Below, one piece after another: positions 1 to 11,514 of a stretch of DNA of 64,000 nucleotides (the stretch's first letter is position 1; the number at the start of each line of letters is the position of its first letter). Position numbers and translations under genes: made by a program. Source of the stretch: Leptidea sinapis (taxonomy: Eukaryota > Arthropoda > Insecta > Lepidoptera > Pieridae); NCBI RefSeq assembly GCF_905404315.1, contig NC_066290.1, positions 5,021,453 through 5,085,452 of the forward strand, given 5' to 3'. Below the pieces are notes generated by a model. It saw only the letters and a list, made by a program, of their open reading frames with translations. It had not been told where the DNA came from and searched no databases.

Positions 1-1410
1 TTTGCGTGTCTTCTGTTGGCACGTTCTAAGGAACAAACCTCATTTTCAATGATAAAACTCAATGGGTAAAATGTTAGACCATTTTTACTTTTGATCCCGA
101 TCACCTAGAAACCCAAACTCAACGATCTATTATCTATTATGGTTGCTGAGGAATAATATGTTCAACGTCATCTTTGTGAATAATATGTATAGATACTATA
201 ACAGCAGTAAAAATAGCTATACTTATGTGCAGTGTAAAACCGGGACTGTACCTACTACCACAATACCGCCAATCTCTGCTTCAGTTTCTAAGTTTGAAGG
301 GTGTGTGTGCCAGATAAATAACAAGCAGATCTGACATTCTTTATCTTTAAGTCGCAGGGTTACAATCCTTATTACTTTTTGTGTTAAAAATCAATTCATA
401 TTCAAATTTAATTTCCAAACCAAATCTAACAGACTAACCTCTCAAGATACGTCCCAGTGCTTTGATAACTGAGGAAACGTCTAAATAACGCATTATCCTC
501 GGTATGATTGCTCAAATCTCGAGTTGTGTCGCCACAGAATCTACATTACAATTGATAACCTGCTCTAGAGTTGAGAAAAACATATCACGATTTATGGATA
601 GTGGGTCATTCGGACAATTGGCTAAGTGGTAAAGCCATGGGGAATATCCCAAAAAGTGAAGTATATCACTTAAATATATTAAATTTATATCTAGTTACTG
701 ATGATGTTGTTAAAAACATGGACTATGATGGTATTGCAGCATTAATTCGGCTTATTCCATCATTTACTTCTATAATATAAAATAATATAAGTTGTAAGGT
801 AATACATAAGAATGTTTCTGTAGTTTGAGTCTTTTAAATGTATTGCCAAATAATCAAAAGGTTTGTTATTGTAATTTGAAATTTTCTTAAGCTGGTTAAA
901 ATGTCTAATGATATTTTATTACGTTAAATTAAAAAAAAATATAATAATTTGTTAATTTTTGAGTCTGAATATATTTCTATTGTTTTTAGAATGTAAATAA
1001 ATGCTAGTTAAGATTTCAACAATATATTTTTTGGTTAATAATAATGGAGTTTTAATCCATAGAATATTTCCGCAACCTTAGATTGTCGGCAGTTTCCGCT
1101 TTAAATGTGTTTTCAAAATCTTATTTTGAAATGGGCGCTAGCGTGTCCACACAAGTCGCATCCCACAACAGGAGTCTTCCACGATCCAGGGAATATTGTC
1201 ATCGTCCGTGAAATACCATTCAGCATGTTCACGGTAGCAAAAGCCCTATGAATGACGTTGATTGAGGCGGCATGGAGGGAAAGCCTGCACTGCGGCGGCA
1301 AAATAAGCGGTGGTGTCACCTCCGCAAAGGCACATAAGGGCAGCAGAACATAGCGGCACATAGGTAAACAGACCTAAACATCAAAACTGGAGTTCTCGAA
1401 CAAAATAGCA
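1..1410. other. Left-edge sequence, part of the COQ6 3' intron, no gene recognised
   Basis: No protein family could be recognised on either strand. A 69-codon open frame at 571-780 starts without ATG and overlaps a tRNA A-box-like string (GGCTAAGTGGTAAAGCC, about 620), so it is better read as SINE debris than as an exon. The stretch 500-570 resembles 1600-1680 (both contain a GATCTAC-like/ATTGATACCTG-like module), which again points to dispersed repeats. Since the COQ6 reading frame has not ended at 3250, this DNA is most simply intron of COQ6. Confidence 0.5.
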
Positions 1411-1413
1411 ACT

Positions 1414-1747
1414 TAGATTTAAACAATTTGTTATGTTTTTAAAGTGATAACCCTCACTTCTGGGATTAATTATTACACAAATAAAGTTTGAAAACCAAAT
1501 TTTATGAACAATGCGGGACTGCAACCTTTCGCGTTCCATGCGAGCGCTTTTCCAACAGAGCCAACCGTTCGAGTGACGTATCGTTGATAAAATCTTGCAT
1601 GCTTTGTTCAAGTCTCAGTTTGTGGCTTCATCTACAGGATCTACTTTACAGTTGATACCTGATCAACTCTAATATTTGCATATTAGGAAATTGACTTGAG
1701 ATGTCACTCTTGCAAATATAAACAATTTGTTATGTTTTAAAGTTTTT
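1414..1747 (-). repeat. tRNA-derived SINE with flanking direct repeats
   Basis: On the minus strand, about 1580-1500 reads like a tRNA head: an A-box-like TGGCTCTGTTGGAAAAGC followed by a B-box-like GGTTGCAGTCCCGC. It is followed by a body ending near 1442. A related head lies on the plus strand at about 16940-17040. The string AAACAATTTGTTATG occurs on both sides (about 1418 and 1716), each followed by TTTAAAG, and may be a long target-site duplication. No coding function is expected. Confidence 0.6.
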
Positions 1748-2740
1748 AGGCTATTTCTTTGGGTTTCTACCTAATAAATAACAAAGTCGTTCGTCATAAA
1801 AAGCTAAGCAGAAAATTTATAATCGAGAAAACCGTGGCACTAAATTGTAAAGTATTTGTAGCCAGGTAGTTGTGAATTTGTAATAATGAGTAGAGGAACA
1901 ATTACCGCAATGATGGACCTGCTGAAGCTTCCATGTTGTGGACTGTGTATCTATACTAGGGTTGCCAACTTTTTTTTACAAGAAATAAAGTATACTCAGG
2001 TCTGTAAAGAATATTAAACAGTATTTTAGAAAAATGGACAGTATTTTATTTATTTATTGTTTTAAATACATATTTTTTTTAAACTTCTCGCTTACTAATT
2101 TAATATTGTTTAAAAACTTCATACGCCTCACCACAATTACAACTAAAATTAAAATAAATCAGGTAATTCACGGTCCAAGTAAAAAAAGGTTATATGTCCT
2201 GAGAATGAGAACGAGAACGCACACACTCGCATGTCTGTCACTGACAGTCTTGAATATTTGACATTGACAGATTCGTTCAGAAACTCGGTGTGATTTATTT
2301 GTTCCTACGCTCACGCTGTGCAGCAGTGAGCGCCCTCTGACTAAATAAAACAAAGTGTGAGCGAGTAAGTATAACACATAATGTGTTTGCAGGCTGAAAA
2401 CAGTATTTTATATACTTTATTTTTGTTCAACAGTAAAAAGTATAATTTTGTGAAAAACAGTGTAATACTAAATATTCCTTACATCGTGTGCGCTGCGAAA
2501 AGCATTGATGAGAGAATAAAATAATGTACTACGACTTTGTAGAACATATAATTATTTACATATTGTGTTATAACTGTCACTACTCAGTGCTGTGTACGCG
2601 GACAAAGTGGCGGGGTATCAGTTATTATTTATAAGACTTACCTTATTGTTTGTAGAATTAAACTGACACGGAGGTAAAATGAAGTTCACTTGTGTGTTTT
2701 AAATTTGATGATTTTTAAATGATCACTTCAAAAACTGATA
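1748..2740. other. Non-coding stretch in COQ6 intron
   Basis: AT-rich DNA with long T and A runs. No exon, RNA gene or recognisable transposon was found. Short open frames at 2034-2261 and 2168-2377 have no family resemblance and overlap each other on opposite strands. Confidence 0.5.
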
Positions 2741-3033
2741 TCTCATATAAAATTCTCGTGTCTTGGTGTTAAACATTAAACTCCTCCGAAACCGCTTGAC
2801 CGATTCTCATGAAATTTTGAGTGCATATTGGGTAGGTCTGAGAATCGGACAACATCTATTTTTCATCCCCCTAAATGTTCCACACGAAAATTTTTGTTTT
2901 TAATTTTTTTGACCTTTTTTTTTAAATTTATTTGATCATGAGTCAGCATTAAAAATACACCCATCTACGATCAACATTTACATTTGTATAGCGATTTTAA
3001 TATCGGTAATACAACGTTTACTGGGTCAGCTAG
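2741..3033 (+). mobile_element. Non-autonomous Helitron (copy 1), 293 bp
   Basis: It begins TCTCATATAAAATTCTCGTG and ends GGGTCAGCTAG. The host dinucleotide is A just before and T just after, the hallmark of Helitron insertion between A and T. The body includes the phrase CTCCTCCGAAACCGCTTGA. It has no terminal inverted repeats and no coding capacity. The same 3' end occurs at 53627-53637 and 61573-61583, so three copies with different bodies share the terminal sequence. Confidence 0.8.
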
Positions 3034-3249
3034 TATATAATATATATATATAAGTTATTGACTGGGAATAAAGACAACTGATATTTAAGTAATGTATTGG
3101 TTGAGAATAAAGAAAAAGAAATTCACAGTCAAACTAATACACTGAGTCCATGAAAACAGCTTTAGGTGTAAATAAATAAATTGGCGATTTTGTCAAGTTC
3201 AATACAAGAGTTTCATATCAAAAATGAATAATTAATAGAATCTACTCAC

Positions 3250-6200
3250 CAAAAGCTGACAAGAGTATTGATCACCATTGCTCATCTTTACAACATTATC
3301 TTCACCCGCATCACTCGATTGTGGTAACTTGTAGCCTTGTATTTGAGCACCATAGACAATATCAACATTTTCAACTGACGCCGTAAGTTCTTTGTTTATT
3401 GCATGGAGTAGAACATCATTTTCAACAATATAAGCAACATCATTGTCAAGTAGTTCAGAACTGTTAAAGGTTATCATTGCATCCGAACATGCATCCCAGA
3501 CCTAAAAATTATACAATTACTTATTTTAAATAAATATATAATTAAAGGTCTTCAGACTACTAAATACTATGTAATAATATATAATATTGACACACTATTT
3601 ACACAAATTATCTTGCCCCCAAGTTAAGCATATATAGCCTGTGTTATGGGTTACAAGACAACAATATATTTAATACAATATACTTACTTAAACATACATA
3701 AATTCATATAAACATACATAAATACATTTAAACATCCATGACTTGGAAACAAACATCCATATTCATCATATAAATGCTTGCACCTACCGGGGGATTCGAA
3801 CCCGGGACCTCTAGCTTAGTAGGTAGGATTGCTAACCACTCGGCTATACAGGTCATCAAAATGTAATATGCTAGCAATTTTTAATTTTATTAAATAAACA
3901 ATTAGCTGTTATTAATATATAATATCCGGACGACAAAACAAAACTAACTAAACAAAAAAAAAAACTAATTGGACATCTGGATTCGAACCAGGGTCTTCTG
4001 CTTCCCGGATCACCCAATATCCCATCTGAGCTATTATAATCTTGTATAGAGTGGCGAAATTTATTTTTGTATTCGAATATTATTGTAGCTGTTTCTCATT
4101 AAAATACTGATAAAACTACGTTTTTTTAAATTGAAACCTAGCTAGATTTATCGCCCCGAAACCCCCTATATACTAAATTTTATGAAAATCGTTGGAGCCG
4201 ATTCCGAGATTCCAATTATATATATATATATATATAAGAATTGCTCATTTAAATATATAAGATTATACCAATGTTTAAGTAATAATACAAAAGGAAGACA
4301 TTCTGTTAAAATATTTAATTATAAAAGATCATGTGTTGTTGCGGGACAGCTTTCAGCAGGGTCATGCTTTTGAAAAATTTCATTTAGGTTTACAGCCTTT
4401 TTGAATAAATAACTATCATACATATAATATGTACAAGAAGTCACCCATAGGCCTTCATTCTATCACATTTCCGAATTTTTTAAACAACTCAGTTAATAAT
4501 GTTTTTTTTTTAAATAAATAACACAGAAATAAAACCTCTGTAATCAGATATAATGAGTCTGCAACATAAAGCCTTTAGCTTTATTACTAACATGGCTTTA
4601 CTCATGTTTTATGGGTGTGGGTACCTTCATCAAGATGAGTGGAGTAGCACTTCCAAATACTCCATAACTAGTCAGTACCCACAAAACAAAAGTTTTAATT
4701 CTTTAATAAAATTCTTAATTCGAAACTTTGTAGTACCTACTTTTTATTATCAGCAACATTATATTATCTATTGACAGTGACACCTTTTTAAAATGCTGTC
4801 TAAGACTTAAGATACAAAATAGATTACATCTACTGTCTCTACTTCACTTTTGTTTACCTGGTACAAAAATGTGCTGTACAAGTTTCTGTTTCTTATGCAG
4901 TGAAAGAGACAGCAACTAACACTTTTCAGTGAAATGCGATGAGTACATCAATAAAACGGTTCGAAAGGCGCTCAGATGGAACCCAAGATGTTGCCGGATA
5001 AAGTCACAAATCATTCATTTTAAGTTTGCGAATTTTATTTAATTAATACCAACAGTGAGGGATATCTATATATTAAATTATAATGCAATATACTAATTTT
5101 CTAAGATTATATATACACTAATGTTTTTTTAAACCACAAGAAAGGTAATTTAACAGACTATAAAAGTAAAAATATTTAATTTTAAAACTTTATCTGTGTA
5201 AAATACAATAAGCCGTCAATATGAGGTCAGCTGTAAAAATTATCTGTAGCAGTCGATTTAAAAATTCTTTTTTGTATTATCTATGATGTTTTACTGACTA
5301 TTCTATTACTAATTAGTAACTTTAAAGTATGTTTTAGTTACAAAAAATTACTACATTCATTAGTAATAATTGAAATGTAATCTGTAGGTAAATCTAAAAA
5401 AATCATAAAAAATTTGTTTAAATCACCCAGTACCTATTGTTTATGTTATCTAACAAATCGCTAGCTTGTTTAATAACAAAAGCATTGATGTTTTTTTTTT
5501 TATAAACAGGCTGAAACACTTCAAAAGCAATAAATTTTATTGTGTAACCCGAGCCCGTTGAACTTGTCGTCGTTAACACATGGTGGCTTAAGACTGGCCA
5601 TAGCTCCATGCACTTTCCGGGCATAGGCCGCCCAACGGACGGGATAATGACTTGGAGGGGAAACTGCAGCTCAACTGATGCACTGCTCAGAATAAAAAAT
5701 GTGGTTATTAACCTAACAGAGACTACTCTACAATACTCACTTGCATGTTTCTTACAGGTTGTAGACGTATACATACAACATGAGGCCATACATCCAGAGA
5801 ATTCATTAGTGACTTTGTATTTTGATTCAAAGCCACAACACGGTTGCTATATTCTTTCTTAATGTCAAATTTTTTATTAGGACTTCCTTCAAGTAAGAGA
5901 ACTTTTAGCTTTGAAAGAAGTGGTCGTTTTCCTGCAAGGTTTAATAATAAAAACATCAGAAAAAATTTAAAAGGATTGTTTTTATTGGTAAAAAATCGCA
6001 TTTCTATTAAGTCAAATCGATGTCACTTTATTTTATGCCTTTGGAAAAAGTTGAACTTTAATGAGAAGTGAATCAACATTTATAGCTTATAAAATTATTT
6101 GAGCATCAAGTTCGTAAGTATGATTTTAATTTCCTAATGAGCAATAACGTAAAGATTTAATATAATACCAGCATGTTTCTCTAGGTTCTGATTTAACCAA

Positions 6201-6566
6201 AACTAATAATATGGTTTAGAATAATAATGTGAAACAATGATTTCGGAGTTTTATTATCAAATATTATATTATCAATGTGTTTATGATACCAACATCTGTT
6301 GATTTTATATCAAGTTTACAAAAAGAGATTTTAACTCTTGAGTTAAGTCAGTTTAACTTGAGAACATCGTTTAAACTATAAAATATTAACTTACCCATTG
6401 CACAAGCTAATGTACATCCAACCATACCACCACCAGCTATAATCACATCGTATCTACCCTTCACTCTTCCATCGTTCATTGAGCTTAGATTTCGTATGGA
6501 ATTAGAAATTATTCTAGGCCTTCCAAAAAATACGCAATATTTTAACATGTTTGTTTTTTGTACCAT
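3250..6566 (-). CDS. COQ6: Ubiquinone biosynthesis monooxygenase COQ6, 5' part (exons 1-3)
   Basis: COQ6 is an FAD-dependent, mitochondrial inner-membrane-associated hydroxylase that acts on the ring of coenzyme Q precursors. Exon 1 (6566-6395) gives a basic N-terminus suited to mitochondrial import and the dinucleotide-binding motif DVIIAGGGMVGCTLACAMG (residues 40-58). Exon 2 (5931-5741) carries KVLLLEG and ends RNMQ. Exon 3 (3501-3250) begins VWDACSDAM and contains DVAYIVENDVLLHAI, both typical of the family. Splice phases match: GT at 6394, AG/GT around 5931/5741 (phase 1 then 0), AG at 3502 and GT at 3249. Two starts are possible, Met1 and Met7. The remaining two thirds, including the second FAD motif (GDAAH), lie beyond the left edge; I saw no further exon in 1-3250. 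Introns hold a Helitron and two SINEs. The gene is divergent from FAM161. Confidence 0.93.
3600..3860 (-). repeat. tRNA-derived SINE / tRNA pseudogene-like element
   Basis: The reverse complement of 3783-3856 has a tRNA-like layout: A-box TAGCCGAGTGGTTAGC and B-box GGTTCGAATCC, with partly pairing ends (ACCTG.../...TAGGT). It is followed, in minus orientation, by a tail rich in AAACATACATAAA-like repeats (3660-3740), which a true tRNA gene would not have. It therefore reads as a SINE, not a functional tRNA gene. Confidence 0.7.
3915..4232 (-). repeat. Composite tRNA-derived SINE, family C copy 1
   Basis: Read on the minus strand it contains an A-box-like TAGCTCAGATGGGA and a B-box GGTTCGAATCC, then a T-rich tail ending near TCCGGATATT. 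The other flank carries a LINE-tail-like segment (ATGAAAATCGTTGGAGCCG) ending in an AT dinucleotide run. Copies 2 and 3 are at 22253-22606 and 47023-47245, all in the same orientation. Confidence 0.75.
4235..5740. other. COQ6 intron 2, remainder
   Basis: AT-rich intronic DNA. No exon, RNA gene or clear transposon was recognised between the SINE and COQ6 exon 2. The open frames at 4182-4373 and 4553-4774 have no recognisable domain. Confidence 0.5.
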
Positions 6567-6975
6567 TCTTCAATGGCAACAAAATTTATTTTAATCGAAT
6601 TGTATGATTTTGGACCCTAGTAAGTTTAGGTGTATTATTAAAATAAGAGTTAATTTTAAAATTAATAAGCACTTTGCGGACTTCGGGAATCTGATTTCTA
6701 TTTTTGTTTTCTAATTTCTATTCCAAATTTATAACCGGCTGATAGATAATTATTTATGAATTTCATAATATTATTACTTATGATTCTGTCATTTGTCAAC
6801 ACAGTCATATTTATGACAATGACATTAAACACATTTTTATGGCAGTGGCTAGCCTGTTTCACTCCCCGTGTAGGTATCGAAATCGTTAGTAGTAAGACGT
6901 AGGGCTTAAATTTTCTTTGGTAGTAAGTATGTGCGGCGGTCTCTACAATAGAGCAACAGCCCGTGGACCCTAGAC
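6567..6975. promoter_or_regulatory. Upstream region of COQ6
   Basis: This is the first stretch 5' of the COQ6 start codon, so the promoter should lie here. No TATA box at a usual distance or other defined site could be named; assignment rests only on position. Confidence 0.3.
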
Positions 6976-7622
6976 CTACGTTATTTTATAAAAGCTGAAA
7001 GTTTGTCAGCGCATGTTCCCAACACAGGCAAGAATGATGGACCATTATGGAGTTTGGGTCACAGTGGCTTTGGCAGGTAAACGGTACTAAAGGTGTGTAA
7101 AATACCGATCAAATAATATAGTGCGATTTTTCAGTATTACCTTCAGATTATTATATTAAGAATCACGTTATTCATTGCCAGACATTTAATATCGCGGCAA
7201 CCACTTGCCAGACACCCTCAATGTTCATGATATTATACTTTTACTTTCGTCATAGTATAAAAAGTAGATGATGTTTCCTCCTTAGCCAGACACTTTTGAT
7301 AGTTCCAACCCCTGACCAGACAAACATTGTAAATCGTAAGAAGAGATTCGTGATAAGAATGAAAACAATACATTCGTGGTAGAAATAACAACTGCGCAGT
7401 GAGGGACCGCGGTAGACTTAACTCGCCATCTCACTCGCACTCAGGCATATACATACTGCCTCGCGCTCTCCTACAGCTACCCTAGATGGTTGTCTGGCAA
7501 GGGGTTGGAACTATCAAAAGTGTCTGGCCACTGTAACCCAAACTCCATAATGGTCCATCGTTCTTGCCTGTATTGGGAGCATGCTCTGACAAACTTTCAG
7601 CGTTTATAAAAAATAACTTAGA
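6976..7622. mobile_element. Foldback element with nested inverted repeats
   Basis: The left arm (about 6980-7073) and right arm (7526-7620) are inverted copies of each other, about 90% alike by eye (for example GGACCATTATGGAGTTTGGG at 7036 and its complement near 7540). Inside them a second inverted pair lies at 7287-7320 and 7490-7530 (ACTTTTGATAGTTCCAACCC). The motif GCCAGACA recurs near 7180 and 7213. There is no coding frame. A sequence like its right flank (CTGTCAAAG...TTTGTGCCTGTTT) recurs in reverse at 61080-61130. Confidence 0.65.
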
Positions 7623-8475
7623 TCTGCGGTCCACCACTGGACTAGCGGCTGTCAAAGTGCTTTTGTGCCTGTTTGATATTCTGATATCTGATTTAAAAAT
7701 GGAGAAACATAATTAAAGCAAAGTATATTTAAGGTCATTGTGATCCAAAATTATTTTTTTAAAGCTTTCTAAAAACGCTAAAACAATCTTATTTAAAGTG
7801 ATTATTATTATTATGAATTTACAATTCATGATAGCTCCTATTTATTTCCTATAGTAGGTAGTATAAGTAGGTTTGACTATGTCGTGCTCTTCCAACACAT
7901 ACATTACTTTCTGCAACGAATGTAGGGTTGACAACAAAAGAATATTGATACCTATACCTATTTATATTGTGGAAAAAACTGATGTATTTTTATAAGATGT
8001 CCTTATACTAGGTAGGTACAGTTTTAGGTAAAGAAGTAAACCCTAATGTCGTGAAAAGACGTAAGAGTAACGCGATAGAAAGAGAGGCAGCTTCTAGGTG
8101 ATTAAATATTGTAGGTCAGTAGCCGTGTGCGATGTGAATTACTCCTGACCGCAAGAGTCCCTATTTCTTTAATTGATATTTGTAGTATTGATTGATATAA
8201 TATAGTAGTAGTATATAATTGATACTTGTAGTATTATATATTCTTTGGCAGTGTGCATACTTGACGGGAGACAGAAAATAGTGGATTAAATTTAAATTTA
8301 AAAATTAGTAAAAGAAGAGTATTCAATAATAACAATAATAGAATAGGTCTACAATAATACTATTAATATTTTTTGTTAACCTTTGTGGTTTTTTTTAGAT
8401 GCTAATTTGACCTAGTTTTATATCGGTATATGTAATATGATAAATAAATAAAAAAAAACTTATTTTTTTATATTA
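7623..8475. other. Intergenic DNA, no gene recognised
   Basis: AT-rich sequence between a foldback element and a LINE remnant. It has short repeated words (GATATTTGTAGTATTGATTGATA and similar near 8180-8240) but no recognisable gene or element boundary. Confidence 0.4.
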
Positions 8476-8479
8476 TACT

Positions 8480-10130
8480 TATTTTCTTTTTTCAGCCATT
8501 ATTTTTGCTGGCCAATAAGCAGTGCTTGTGCTTGGCTTTTTAAAATGTAAGCAAGCAACACATTTAGTTACATCTGCTTCCTTCGGACATGCTTTGATGG
8601 TGTGAACTTCATCTCCGCAGTAGCTACATACAACTATGTTGAGTCCCGACATGACTTGGCCGCATGATCATACTGCTGACACTTATAGAATCTTGTGACA
8701 AAAGTAAAGTCTGGACAAGATGACCAATTAAGTACAATCTTGTGACAAAAGTAAAGTCTGGACAAGATGACCAAGTACAGGACAAGATGACCAATTAACA
8801 CACACTCGATCCTTTGATATGAGGGCTTTGCGTATAGTTGCGGTAACTTCAATAATATAATTGCAGGTTTCGGCGTCCTTTCTGCCTGATTTATGGGTTA
8901 ACTTAATTGAGCTTAAAGTCGACTTGAGATTGGAATCTTGGAGGTCATCGGCTCGATTCTAATGAAAGAAACAGGTCAATATTTCTTTTTTCCTGCAAAG
9001 ATGTAGGCACTCCAATAACTATAACTCTAGGCTTACGTTTATAAGGCTCATCGGTCGTAAGTCCTGAGTGCTTTAGCAGTTCTGCGGGCCTACCATGAAC
9101 TCTTATTGCGATTCAATTGACAACCTAACATGAACTGCTTTGCTATTTCGTACCATGACGTGATTAGAGCTATCTAATTTAGGTTGACGTCAAATCAACT
9201 GAATAATCGCAATGATGTCACTTGAATGGCAAAAATGGTATCACTTGAATCGTAAACTGATCTAGTTCGTTCATTCATTCGTACCATGAGGTAATATTGC
9301 AACTTAAACTGAATAGCTTATGTGTCAAAGCGAGCGACTCGAAAAGAGTTGCTACTTCCTTATAGGAAAGTGAATCGTGTTGTTAATAACTTTTAAAAAA
9401 TAGTGAAAACATACCGAAAAGGAAAATTTTATTGATGAAAGATGAGATGATAATACTTTATTGGACTTTTTTGTAAAACAAAGTACTGAAAATAAATACC
9501 AAATAATAAAATACTAAAGACGAGGCAGTAAGGACTCGGACTGTTCGCAAGAACGAATTAAAAAAAAATTACTCTGTGGTCCTGTCAAATCAAACATCAA
9601 TGGGGGTGCGTTCATAACTTGTAACCAAAGAGTCTTGTAACACCTAAGCAAACATACAATTTGTAATTCAAAGAACTATATTTATTTATATCACTGCTAT
9701 TTAATAAGTATAAAAAAGGGCTTAATGGTTTATAATTTGAAGATATAAAGCGCAATTTTAAAATGTATTTTTAGTATTTTCAATGCCAAAAATCCGCTAA
9801 AATGATATCATTTTAGATTTTTAAGACAAACTAATGCAATGACTAAAGCGTTATCTCTTTCTCACATCGCAGACCACAGACAAATTTCTTTCGTTCATTC
9901 TTCATAAGCTATCCAAACGCCATTCGGTAAAGCCAAAAGGCACTTCATGGTACGAATTTTAGTGATTCAGTTTAGGTACCTAAACTGAACTGCATCGGAA
10001 TCGCATCGCTTATTAAAAGTTGATGGTAGGTTGTGCTTGTGCTGATTATGATTTATGTCACCCCCATTCCGTGTCTTGCACAGGCCTCTAACATGTGATT
10101 TCATTTGTTCTGGACAAATAGTGTCAGCAG
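8480..10130 (-). pseudogene. LINE ORF1 (gag-like, zinc-knuckle) remnant split by a DNA transposon
   Basis: Minus-strand reading in several frames gives, in order: ICPEQMKSHVRGLCKTRNGG (about 10130-10060), then after an insertion RPAELLKHSGLTTDEPYKRK and RVIVIGVPTSLQE (about 9090-8990), IEVTATIRKALISKDRVCVN (about 8870-8800), a knuckle FYKCQQYDHAAKSCRD (about 8690), and CSYCGDEVHTIKACP (about 8630-8580). This order is that of the ORF1 protein of R1/Jockey/CR1-type non-LTR retrotransposons. A 50-60 bp tandem duplication near 8690-8800 and frame breaks show it is dead. The interruption at 9089-10030 is a separate element. Confidence 0.75.
9089..10030. mobile_element. Non-autonomous TIR transposon inserted in the LINE ORF1
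   Basis: The ends are inverted copies: CCTACCATGAAC at the left and the complement of GTTGATGGTAGG at the right. A further subterminal match (TCGTACCATGA near 9148 and its complement near 9950) supports this. It carries no recognisable transposase. The target duplication could not be settled by eye, so the superfamily (PIF/Harbinger or other) stays open. Removing it rejoins the two halves of the LINE ORF1 remnant. Confidence 0.55.
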
Positions 10131-10439
10131 TTCCAAAATAAATAATTTATATTCTTTGAGGTCATTTCATACCATTATTAATGTTTTAATATTTTTATTT
10201 GATTTGATTTTAAGTGAGATATTATTACATTGGTGTATTTAAAATACACACATCAAAAAAGTCTAAGCAACATGTACTTATTTAAATTTTAGGATGGGTT
10301 TTCACATTATAACGTTGTATTTTATTTTTTAAATAATATTTTTAGGGTCATAGGATGTAAAAATAACAGCTGTTGTCTTCTTATAAGTTCTTTTAATAAC
10401 AAAAATTAACAATATTAGAATATACTGCAGAAATTAAGG

Positions 10440-11400
10440 TACTTAAGCAACTAAACATTTTTTAACAAAATGAAATTTCTAAAGATAATGAATTTATTGT
10501 GAAAGAATTAAATAATTTAATACAAAGTATGGCCTCCTCTGCTATTCCGAACTTGCCGGCAACGATTATTCATTGAATTAAAGAGACTGTTTATGTCATC
10601 TTGCGGTATTCGCTCCCAATTGAATTTGGAATTGTAGCAAATCCTTCAGCTGTTGGGTTGTTGTCACTCCGTCCAAGTCCTTCTAAACACGTCTCTTGAG
10701 CATGTCCCATGCGTGCTCGATGGGGTTGAGGTCTGTGCAAATGGTCCATCCATTTGCACAAACCTTTGCCTAGGTAAGGTCTGAGAATATCCTCAACGTA
10801 ATTTTCAGCGTTCATGTTTCCATTTACAAAAACGAGCTCAGTTCGCCTGTTCTTCATAAGACCCGACCATAACTGTTGAGCCGCTGTATGGATGAACTTC
10901 CTGAATGCACCTGAGCCTTTCAGTATTTCACGACCGACGGTACACTCGCACCCTTCTTGTATCAGGCCTAAACCCGAATCGCGACTCATCGGAAAACATA
11001 ATTTTATCCCATTGTTCCTGGGTCCATGTTTTGCGTTCTCTACACTCTTCGTTTGGACGAGCGCGATACCCGTGACGTATCGGTGAGCACCTAATTGGGC
11101 GTCCAGCTCGTAGGCCGTACTCATGCAGTCGATTTCGTATAGTTTGGGGACTTACATCAACACCATTTGAATTTTGTAGCCTCAAACTTATCTAGCAGGC
11201 GTCTTGCAGGCAGAATGCTGTTCAGCGGGTTCCCTTGTAATATTGTAGCGCTGCCAAAGACGACAAATAACACTTCTATGAATGCCAAAATGCCGAGTTA
11301 CCTGAGATTGATTACATCCCGCTTGCAACATCCCTACAGCTCTTTGCATTTCATTTGCCGTCAAATGACGTCGCCCCATGACGTAAAGAATATCTAAGAA
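10440..11400 (-). pseudogene. Tc1-like transposase pseudogene (DD34E type)
   Basis: The minus strand begins MGRRHLTANEMQRAVGMLQ (11379) with a helix-turn-helix region (VTRHFGIHRSVICRLWQRY), then in a second frame VDVSPQTIRNRLHEYGLRAG and the first catalytic Asp in KIMFSDESRFGF (about 11030). Then come ELVFVNGNMNAENYVEDILR and, after another shift, the Glu region LNPIEHAWDMLKRRV (about 10730-10690). Between ILRPYL and the Glu segment the usual second-Asp block is missing, and there are several frameshifts and a stop, so no active enzyme can be made. It lies between COQ6 and FAM161. Confidence 0.85.
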
Positions 11401-11514
11401 TTCAATTTTGTCGCTAAGTTTATTTAAATGGTTGGTAAAATTATAAAATCAAGACTAAGAGTAACAATAAAAACGCACTTAAATTCAAACAAATTCCCTT
11501 CATACACTTTTATT

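Noticed and set aside
571..780. 69-codon open frame as a host exon
   Set aside because: No ATG start, no known domain, and it overlaps an A-box-like, SINE-like string; no supporting splice sites.
3783..3856. Possible functional tRNA gene on the minus strand
   Set aside because: A- and B-boxes are good, but the acceptor stem is imperfect and the sequence continues into a SINE-like tail; treated as a tRNA-derived repeat.
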